Source: Reyranella soli (GTDB lineage: Bacteria > Pseudomonadota > Alphaproteobacteria > Reyranellales > Reyranellaceae). Taken from it: a stretch of DNA of 38,533 nucleotides. Both the position numbers and the translations under genes were made by a program. Shown here piece after piece: positions 32,735-38,533 of this stretch. Position 1 is the first letter of the stretch, and each line of letters starts with the position of its first letter. Location: positions 1-38,533 of the forward strand of contig NZ_BKAJ01000140.1 of assembly GCF_007992495.1 (NCBI RefSeq). Direction: 5' to 3'. The notes under the pieces were generated by a model that saw only the letters and a program-made list of their open reading frames with translations, was not told the origin of the DNA and did not search any database.

Positions 32735-33643
32735 TCACCCGAACGTGGCGAAGACTTCGTCGATCGCCTTCAGCTGGTTGCCGGCCGCCGACGACGGCAC
32801 CAGGATCGGCGTGTGCACGCCCGCCGCGCGCCAGGCGGCGACGCCATCGCGCACCTTGGCGGCGGGACCGAACAGCGTGGTTTCGGCCAGCCATTTGTCG
32901 GTCAGGAACTTCGGCACGTCGTCACGGCGGCCCTCGGCGATCGCCTTCTCGATGCCGTCCATCTCCTCGACGAAGCCCGCCTCCTTCCAGTAGTTCCGGT
33001 AGTTGGGCAGGAAGGCGTAGTTGGTGAGCGTGCGCCGGTTCACCGCGCGGGCGGCCTCGACGTCGTCGCTGATGCAGGTCGGGATCATGTTGCCGATGAA
33101 GAAGCCAGGATCGTTGCGCTTGGCCGCGGGCAGCGCCGCCAGCGACTCGCCCATGTGCGACAGCACGACGTTGGCGAACACGACGCCTTCGGCAAGCTCG
33201 CCCGCCAGCGCCACCATCTTCTTGCGCAGCGCCGCGACGATGATGGGCGGCAGCGGGCCATAGGACGTCTCGGCGCGAAACTTCTCGATGAAGGCGCGCG
33301 TGTCGGCGAGCGGCTTGCCCGGAGTCACGCCCATGCGCACATAGGATGGCCCGTGAGCGATGCCGATGCCCATCCGGAAGCGTCCGCCCGACACCTCGTG
33401 CATCATGGCGGCGCTCTGCGCGAAGTCGACGATGGTGCGCTGGTAGATCGGCGCGATCGAGGTGGCGAAGGTGATCTTCTCGGTGTTCCACGCCAGCGCC
33501 TCGCAGGTCGACATGCCGCCGGTCGGGCTCGGCACATAGAGCCCGGCAAAGCCGCGCCGCTCGGCCTCCTGGCCAAGCTCGATGGTGCGCCGGCGGCGGC
33601 CGGGCATGGCGATCAGGCAGAGGGCGGGGAGCGCTTCAGACAT
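32735..33643 (-). CDS. LLM-class flavin-dependent oxidoreductase
   Basis: A 302-residue luciferase-like TIM-barrel protein. The N-terminal ELGQEAERRGFAGLYVPSPT and the ITFATSIAPIYQRTIVDFAQ segment match the family's FMN/F420-binding strands, and GGRFRMGIGIAHGPSYVRMG is the conserved mid-barrel motif. The C-terminal DKWLAETTLFGPAAKVRDGV followed by a GVHTPILVPSS strand closes the barrel. Members oxidise aldehydes, sulfonates or F420-linked substrates; which applies here cannot be read from sequence. It is divergent from the livK gene, with starts 155 bases apart. Confidence 0.9.
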   Translation of the reverse strand: MSEALPALCLIAMPGRRRRTIELGQEAERRGFAGLYVPSPTGGMSTCEALAWNTEKITFATSIAPIYQRTIVDFAQSAAMMHEVSGGRFRMGIGIAHGPSYVRMGVTPGKPLADTRAFIEKFRAETSYGPLPPIIVAALRKKMVALAGELAEGVVFANVVLSHMGESLAALPAAKRNDPGFFIGNMIPTCISDDVEAARAVNRRTLTNYAFLPNYRNYWKEAGFVEEMDGIEKAIAEGRRDDVPKFLTDKWLAETTLFGPAAKVRDGVAAWRAAGVHTPILVPSSAAGNQLKAIDEVFATFG

Positions 33644-33797
33644 CGTGATGGTCCTTCAACTGGCGTTCGTTCCGGACTGTAGCACCAGCCGCCATCAAAC
33701 TTCTTGTCGAACCAGCCGCGTATTGGTCTAGTGCCAGCGGGGAGACTGTAAACCGCGTACCCAAAAATTTGCGGTCAAATCGGGAGGAAACCCAACC

Positions 33798-34961
33798 ATG
33801 AAATACAGCGCAATGCTCGTTGCCGCTGGCGTGCTCAGCGCCGGGACGGCGTTTGCCCAAGGGGCGCCGATCAAGATCGGCGTGCTCTATCCGCTGACCG
33901 GTGGCGGCGCCGTCTACGGTGCGCCGGCGCTGGTCGGCCATCAGATGGCGATCGAGGAACTGAACGCCAAGGGCGGCATCATGGGCCGTAAGGTCGAATC
34001 GCTGGAACGCGACGACAAGCTCAATCCGGCGACCGCGTCCTCGACGATGAAGGAGCTCATCACCAAGGACAAGGTCGACATCGTGCTGGGCGGCCTCGCC
34101 TCGTCGGTTGGCCTAGCCATGACCGAGGTCTCCAAGCAGGAGAAGGTCGTCTACATCTCGACCATCCCCAAGAGCATCCAGATCACGACGGACAAGCTGC
34201 ACAAGTACGTCTTCCGTACCTCGGCCAACACCGATCAGGAAGGCGAGGCGATGGCGATCCTGGCCGGCAAGAACAAGCTCGCCAAGATCTGCCATCTCGA
34301 GCTCGACTACGCCTACGGCAACGATCTCGAGGCTGGCATCCTGAAGGCGATGCCGAAGTACGCGCCGGACGCCAAGATCGTGCTGACCTTGAAGCCCAAG
34401 CTCGGCGCCACCGACTTCAACCCGTTCATCCCGCAGGTCATGGCCGCGGGCTGCGACGGCGTGCTGTCGGGCCTGTGGGGACCGCACTTCGTGTCGTGGG
34501 TAAAGCAGGCCGCACCGCTCGGCTTCTTCAACAAGATCAAGTGGATCTCGGGCGGCGAGGTCGGCAGCCACGAGATCGCGGGCGAGCTCAAGGGCGAGTA
34601 CCCCGACAACGTGATCTCGAACACCTACGAGCTTTGGTACAAGGGCAACGATCCCTCCCACAAGGAGTTCCAGGAGAAGCTCGCCAAGAAGCTCAACACC
34701 CAGGAGACGCCGCAATGGGCGGCGCTGGGCTACATCGGCGTGATGTATGCCGCAGCGGCGATGGAGAAGGCCAAGTCGACCGATCCCGACAAGGTCGCCG
34801 AGGCGCTGGAAGGGCTCTCGATCGGCACGCCGGTCGGCACGCTCACCATCGACGCCAAGACCCACCAGGCCAACATCGGCCAGTTCTGGGGCCCGATGGT
34901 CAAGAAGCCTGATCGCGCCTACCGCATGATGGAGCCGGCTGAGTACATCCAGCCGAAGTGA
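33798..34961 (+). CDS. livK: Liv-type ABC transporter periplasmic binding protein
   Basis: A 387-residue exported binding protein. The signal MKYSAMLVAAGVLSAGTAFAQ is followed by IKIGVLYPLTGGGAVYG, typical of periplasmic type I (Leu/Ile/Val or amide) receptors. AIEELNAKGGIMGRKVESLE and LGGLASSVGLAMTEVSKQEK fit the first lobe, and FWGPMVKKPDRAYRMMEP ends the second. A GGGAGGAAACCC site precedes the ATG. It heads the livHMGF cluster, though a repeat-bearing gap of 146 bases separates it from livH. The ligand may be an amino acid, amide or aromatic acid. Confidence 0.95.
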   Translation: MKYSAMLVAAGVLSAGTAFAQGAPIKIGVLYPLTGGGAVYGAPALVGHQMAIEELNAKGGIMGRKVESLERDDKLNPATASSTMKELITKDKVDIVLGGLASSVGLAMTEVSKQEKVVYISTIPKSIQITTDKLHKYVFRTSANTDQEGEAMAILAGKNKLAKICHLELDYAYGNDLEAGILKAMPKYAPDAKIVLTLKPKLGATDFNPFIPQVMAAGCDGVLSGLWGPHFVSWVKQAAPLGFFNKIKWISGGEVGSHEIAGELKGEYPDNVISNTYELWYKGNDPSHKEFQEKLAKKLNTQETPQWAALGYIGVMYAAAAMEKAKSTDPDKVAEALEGLSIGTPVGTLTIDAKTHQANIGQFWGPMVKKPDRAYRMMEPAEYIQPK

Positions 34962-34987
34962 CGACGGAGCCGCGTAGCGGCGTAGTC

Positions 34988-35087
34988 GTCATCCCGAGCG
35001 AAGCCGAGGGATCTTTTCTTGTCGATGCGATGACAAGACGAGGTCCCTCGACTCCGCGGCCCTGCGGGCCGCTCCGCTCGGGATGAC
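34988..35087. repeat. GTCATCCCGAGCG-type inverted repeat inside the liv operon
   Basis: GTCATCCCGAGCG (34988-35000) and CGCTCGGGATGAC (35075-35087) are perfect reverse complements at the two ends. Inside, TCTTGTC (35017-35023) pairs with GACAAGA (35032-35038), and GCGGCCCTGCGGGCCGC is a further palindrome near 35056-35072. It fills most of the livK-livH gap. A related half copy is at 14150-14174. It could fold in the mRNA and lower or stabilise downstream transcript levels. Confidence 0.75.
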
Positions 35088-35107
35088 GGTAGGGAGAGAG
35101 TCCATCA

Positions 35108-35986
35108 ATGACGCTAACCATGTTCACGCTGAACGCGTTCTATGGCCTCGCGCTCGCCATGAACATGTTCATCATCGCCTCCGGCCTGAACCTGATCTTC
35201 GGCGTGCTGCGGGTAATCAATTTCGCGCACGGCATGTTCTACATGTTCGGCGCCTACATCGTCTTCACCGTGGCCAAGACCTGGGGCGCACCGTTCTTCG
35301 TCGGCGTCCTGGCGGCCGGTGCGGCGCTCGCGGTCATCGCCTTCGCGATCGAGCGGCTGCTGCTGCGCCATCTCTACGACAAGGAGCACCTGATGCAGCT
35401 CCTGTTCACCTTCGCCATCGTCCTGCTGATGAGCGACGCGGCGAAGATGATCTGGGGCACCGACCAGTACTCGGTCGGCTATCCGCCGGGGCTGGGCGGC
35501 GCAGTCAACCTGGGCTTCGTCATGCTGCCGCAGTACCAGCTCTTCCTCTGCGTCGTCGGTCCGCTGATCGCCGTCGCCATGTGGTTCGTGGTCGACCGCA
35601 CGCGCTGGGGCCGCGTCGTGCGCGCCGCCACCCAGGATCGCGAGATGCTGGCGGCGTTGGGCGTCAACGTGCCGATGGTCTACGCGGCGGTGTTCACCAT
35701 CGGCTCGGCGCTGGCCGGCGTCGGCGGCGCACTCGCCGCGCCGCGCATCGCCCTGGTGCCGGGCATGGATGCCACCATCATCAACGAGTGCTTCATCATC
35801 GTGATCATCGGCGGGCTGGGCAACATGTGGGGCAGCTTCCTGGGCGCGCTCGCCTTCGGCTTCGTCGTGCAGTTCGGCACGGTGCTGGCGCCGAACTGGC
35901 AGGACGTGCTGCCCTACCTGCTGATGCTGGCGGTGCTGATCATCAGGCCCTGGGGCCTCCTCGGCCGGCCCGAGACGGGGCATTGA
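35108..35986 (+). CDS. livH: Liv-type ABC transporter permease 1
   Basis: A 292-residue inner-membrane permease with about eight spans. GLALAMNMFIIASGLNLIFG then VLRVINFAHGMFYMFGAYI matches the LivH family hallmark, and VRAATQDREMLAALGVNV is the cytoplasmic coupling loop that contacts the ATPases. ECFIIVIIGGLGNMWGSFLG is the conserved late segment. A GGGAGAGAG site precedes the ATG. livM begins two bases after its stop, so the permease pair is co-translated. Confidence 0.96.
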   Translation: MTLTMFTLNAFYGLALAMNMFIIASGLNLIFGVLRVINFAHGMFYMFGAYIVFTVAKTWGAPFFVGVLAAGAALAVIAFAIERLLLRHLYDKEHLMQLLFTFAIVLLMSDAAKMIWGTDQYSVGYPPGLGGAVNLGFVMLPQYQLFLCVVGPLIAVAMWFVVDRTRWGRVVRAATQDREMLAALGVNVPMVYAAVFTIGSALAGVGGALAAPRIALVPGMDATIINECFIIVIIGGLGNMWGSFLGALAFGFVVQFGTVLAPNWQDVLPYLLMLAVLIIRPWGLLGRPETGH

Positions 35987-35988
35987 GC

Positions 35989-36918
35989 ATGCCGCAGCGC
36001 CGTGACCTGATCGCCTCGGCGATCGTCGTGCTCCTGCTGGCGCTGCTGCCGCTCGCGGGCAGCCGCTACGCCATCGACCTTACGACCGAGGTGATGATCT
36101 ACGCCCTGTTCGCGCTCAGCCTCAACGTGCTGATCGGCTTCACCGGCAACATCTCGTTCGGCCACGCCGCCTACTTCGCCATCGGCGGCTATGCCTGCGC
36201 CATCCTGCTCACGACCTACGGCTGGCCGCTGGCGCTTGCCCTGCCCGCGGCAGTGGTGCTGGCCGGGCTGGTGGCTGCCGTCGTGGGCTATTTCTGCGTG
36301 CGGCTGACACAGATTTACTTCGCCATGCTGACACTCGCCTTCGCCATGCTGGTGTGGGGCGTGGCCTTCAAATGGAAAGAGGTGACCGGCGGCGACGACG
36401 GGTTCACTGGCATCAAGATGCCGGAAATCATCGCCCACCATGTGGGTTACTTCTACTTCACGCTGGTCGTGGTGGCGGCCGGCATCGCCGCGCTGTGGGT
36501 GATCTGCCATTCGGCGTTCGGCCTCACCCTGGTGGCGATCCGCGAGAACAGCGTGCGGGCGGGCTTCATCGGCGTCGACACGCGCCACATGCGCTGGGCG
36601 GCCTTCACCGTCGCCGGCACGTTCGGCGGGCTCGCTGGGGCGCTGTTCGGCATGTACCACCGCGGCATGTACATCGAGAACGCCTTCTGGACCGAATCGG
36701 CCAACGTGCTGATCATGGTGCTGCTGGGCGGCATCTACTCCTTCATTGGGCCGATCATCGGTGCGGCCGTGCTGCACCTGCTGCAGACCTTCACCAACCA
36801 GTACACGCCCTATTGGCCAACCGTGCTGGGCCTGATCCTGCTGGTGATCGTGATGGTCCTGCCCGACGGCCTGATCGGCCTGGTGCGACGCGTGCGGGCG
36901 CGTGGAGGCCGGCCATGA
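35989..36918 (+). CDS. livM: Liv-type ABC transporter permease 2
   Basis: A 309-residue inner-membrane permease with about eight to ten spans. LSLNVLIGFTGNISFGHAAY is the LivM signature, VAIRENSVRAGFIGVDTRHM is the coupling loop, and IMVLLGGIYSFIGPIIGAAV the late conserved segment. The start ATG at 35989 follows the livH stop by two bases. Its stop overlaps the livG start (ATGA), showing tight coupling. The open frame continuing upstream across livH is only an overlapping frame. Confidence 0.96.
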   Translation: MPQRRDLIASAIVVLLLALLPLAGSRYAIDLTTEVMIYALFALSLNVLIGFTGNISFGHAAYFAIGGYACAILLTTYGWPLALALPAAVVLAGLVAAVVGYFCVRLTQIYFAMLTLAFAMLVWGVAFKWKEVTGGDDGFTGIKMPEIIAHHVGYFYFTLVVVAAGIAALWVICHSAFGLTLVAIRENSVRAGFIGVDTRHMRWAAFTVAGTFGGLAGALFGMYHRGMYIENAFWTESANVLIMVLLGGIYSFIGPIIGAAVLHLLQTFTNQYTPYWPTVLGLILLVIVMVLPDGLIGLVRRVRARGGRP

Positions 36919-37667
36919 CCGCCATGCTCAGCATCGATGGCCTGTGGAAGTCGTTTGCGGGCTTCGTCGCCACGCGCGACGTCACCTTCGAGCTTCTGGC
37001 CGGCGAGACCCACGCCGTGATCGGTCCCAACGGCGCGGGCAAGACCACCTTCTTCAACTTGATCACCGGCCATCTGCGCCCGGACAAGGGCAGCGTCTCG
37101 TTCGAGGGCCGCGACCTGGTCGGCCTGCCGCCGCAGAAGATCGTGCGGCTGGGCATCGCCCGCTCGTTCCAGCGCATCAACATCTATCCCCGCCTCACCG
37201 TGTTCGAGAACGTGCAGGTGGCGCTGATCGCCCACGAGGGCCAGCAGTGGAACCTGTTCCGGCCCGGCCGCTCGCTGCATCGCCAGGGCACGCAGGAGCT
37301 GCTCGAGTTGGTGGGCCTCGCCTCCGAGGCCGAGGAGACCGCGGGCGAGCTGAGCTACGGCAAGCAGAAGCAGCTCGAGCTTGCGATCGCGCTCGCCTCG
37401 CAGCCGCGACTGCTATTGCTCGACGAGCCGACGGCCGGCATGTCGCCGCAGGAGACCGGCGAGACCATCGCCTCGGTACGCGACATCGTGAAGGCGCGCG
37501 GGCTCACCCTGCTCTTCACCGAGCACGACATGTCGGTGGTGTTCGGCATCGCCGAGCGCATCTCGGTGCTGCATCACGGCGAGATCATCGCCTCGGGCAC
37601 GCCCGACGCTGTGCGCAACGACCCGGAGGTCAAGCGCGTCTATCTCGGGGAGCACGCGCATGGTTGA
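36915..37667 (+). CDS. livG: Liv-type ABC transporter ATPase 1
   Basis: A 250-residue cytoplasmic ATPase. Walker A is GPNGAGKTT, the Q-loop region is RSFQRINIYPRLTVFENV, the signature reads GELSYGKQKQLELAIALA (a Lys replaces the common Gln after G), Walker B is LLLLDEPTAGMSP, and the H-loop is FTEHDMSVV. The C-terminal tail (NDPEVKRVYLGEHAHG) is the LivG-specific end. A GGAGG site lies inside the livM end. It overlaps the start of livF by eight bases. Confidence 0.96.
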   Translation: MTAMLSIDGLWKSFAGFVATRDVTFELLAGETHAVIGPNGAGKTTFFNLITGHLRPDKGSVSFEGRDLVGLPPQKIVRLGIARSFQRINIYPRLTVFENVQVALIAHEGQQWNLFRPGRSLHRQGTQELLELVGLASEAEETAGELSYGKQKQLELAIALASQPRLLLLDEPTAGMSPQETGETIASVRDIVKARGLTLLFTEHDMSVVFGIAERISVLHHGEIIASGTPDAVRNDPEVKRVYLGEHAHG

Positions 37668-38379
37668 GCGGGGGGCTGACCTCAAGGTCGACGGCATCCA
37701 TACTGCCTATGGTTTGAGCCAGGTCCTGTTCGGCGTGTCGCTCGAAGTGAAGGCTGGCGAATGCATCGCCCTGATCGGACGCAACGGCGTCGGCAAGACC
37801 ACGACCATGCGCTCGATCATGGGGCTGACGCCGCCGCGCCAGGGCCATGTGATGTGGAAGGGCCAGGACATCGCACGCTTGGGGCCGCATCGCATCTGCC
37901 GCCTCGGCATCGGCTTCGTGCCGGAGGACCGGCGCATCTTCCCCGAGCTGTCGGTGTGGGAGAACCTCGACATCGCGCGGCGCACCGGCGCCGCCGGCAA
38001 GACGACCTGGAGCGAAGAGCAGGTGTTCGCGCTGTTCCCCGACCTCGCCGAGATCCGCGACCGGCGTGGCGGCGTGCTGTCGGGCGGCCAGCAGCAGATG
38101 CTGACCATCGCCCGCACGCTGATGGGCAACCCTGAGCTGCTGCTGCTCGACGAGCCGTCGGAAGGGCTGGCGCCGTTGATCGTCGACCTGCTGCAGCAGC
38201 GCGTCGGCGAGCTCAAGGCGACCGGGCTGTCGATCGTCCTGGCCGAGCAGAACCTGCAATTCGTGATGGCGCTCGCCGACCGCGTCTACATCCTGGAGAA
38301 GGGCGAGGTGCGCTTCACCGGCACGCCCGCCGACCTCAAGGCCGACGAGCGCATCGTGCATCAGTATCTTACGGTGTGA
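37660..38379 (+). CDS. livF: Liv-type ABC transporter ATPase 2
   Basis: A 239-residue cytoplasmic ATPase. Walker A is GRNGVGKTT, the signature is LSGGQQQMLTIARTL, Walker B is LLLLDEPSEGLAP, and the H-loop region is VLAEQNLQFVMALADRVYIL, with the LivF-type EQN in place of a histidine. GIGFVPEDRRIFPELSVWEN is the conserved LivF Q-loop stretch. It ends the transporter cluster; the compound inverted repeat at 38389-38513 begins nine bases after its stop. Confidence 0.96.
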   Translation: MVERGADLKVDGIHTAYGLSQVLFGVSLEVKAGECIALIGRNGVGKTTTMRSIMGLTPPRQGHVMWKGQDIARLGPHRICRLGIGFVPEDRRIFPELSVWENLDIARRTGAAGKTTWSEEQVFALFPDLAEIRDRRGGVLSGGQQQMLTIARTLMGNPELLLLDEPSEGLAPLIVDLLQQRVGELKATGLSIVLAEQNLQFVMALADRVYILEKGEVRFTGTPADLKADERIVHQYLTV

Positions 38380-38388
38380 TGGTTCATT

Positions 38389-38513
38389 TTCCTCCCCACG
38401 CTTTTGCGTGGGGAGGTGGCCCGAAGGGCCGGAGGGGTCACGGGCGACCGTACTGGCGCTCATGACCCCTCCGTCCGCTTCGCGGACACCTCCCCAGCTT
38501 TGCTGGGGAGGAA
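38389..38513. repeat. Compound inverted repeat of two CTCCCC/GGGGAG hairpin units
   Basis: The left unit (38389-38440) and the right unit (38463-38513) are near-perfect reverse complements of about 51 bases. Each begins with a hairpin (38391-38416, 11 pairs, TTTT loop; 38489-38511, 10 pairs, TTT loop) and ends in GGAGGGGTCA or its complement. The layout equals the element at 2253-2410. It may end liv transcription. The remaining 20 bases of the window show nothing. Confidence 0.8.
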
Positions 38514-38533
38514 CGACTAGTAGCTCTGCACAG

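Noticed and set aside
31553..33682. 709-codon plus-strand open frame spanning two genes
   Set aside because: It runs through the binding-protein gene in the wrong frame and antisense through the LLM gene; no protein-like pattern.
38391..38416. Hairpin after livF as a classical intrinsic terminator
   Set aside because: The stem is perfect but no T run follows, and the hairpin is half of an interspersed compound repeat, so it is listed as a repeat.

Overview
The window is GC-rich DNA (coding third positions almost all G or C) with the layout of a soil or aquatic alphaproteobacterial chromosome. Three orphan Bug-type solute receptors, an adenylate-cyclase family common in rhizobia and Rhodospirillales, a Liv-type transporter, a homodimer-type methylmalonyl-CoA mutase, an intracellular PHB depolymerase and short palindromic intergenic repeats all fit a Reyranella/Bradyrhizobium-like organism. 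Genus cannot be fixed from the sequence alone. No rRNA, tRNA, CRISPR array, transposase or phage gene was seen, and no gene-free stretch exceeds about 300 bases.

Region by region. 1-4.3 kb: central carbon and storage metabolism (methylmalonyl-CoA mutase, PHB depolymerase, a GST). 4.3-5.8 kb: a membrane protein with a 25-residue membrane peptide behind it, and a single-domain response regulator. 5.8-9.7 kb: a tight minus-strand operon of a ROK-type sugar-kinase-like protein, a class III nucleotide cyclase and an AI-2E/PerM-type membrane protein. The ROK protein appears circularly permuted, which I rate the most unusual observation here. 9.9-14.1 kb: a hypothetical gene diverging from a plus-strand catabolic operon (Bug receptor, an alpha/beta hydrolase lacking its catalytic triad, a D-cysteine desulfhydrase/ACC deaminase-like PLP enzyme, an HSL-type esterase). 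14.3-17.6 kb: a small exported protein whose 3' end overlaps a multidomain START/zinc-ribbon/cyclase gene, and an NAD-dependent reductase. 17.7-20.3 kb: an HTH/coiled-coil protein, an M23 peptidase broken by one frameshift, and a small exported protein.

20.5-23.8 kb: an operon of a Baeyer-Villiger-type flavin monooxygenase, a Rid-family protein without the archetypal arginine, and an MFS carrier, together suggesting uptake and oxidation of a ketone or cyclic substrate. 23.9-26.5 kb: two translationally coupled exported proteins (one unknown, one lipase-like) converging on a third exported unknown. 26.6-28.6 kb: two tandem Bug receptors. 28.9-33.6 kb: LysE-type exporter, esterase, lipoprotein, an orphan family-1 sugar-type binding protein and an LLM flavin oxidoreductase. 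33.8-38.4 kb: a complete livKHMGF branched-chain amino acid/amide ABC transporter, with a repeat element inserted between the binding protein and the permeases.

Several intergenic spaces carry palindromic repeats of at least three types: a G+C hairpin type at 1-30, 30486-30620 and 32694-32727; a CTCCCC/GGGGAG compound inverted repeat at 2253-2410 and 38389-38513; and a GTCATCCCGAGCG type at 34988-35087 with a degenerate half copy at 14150-14174.
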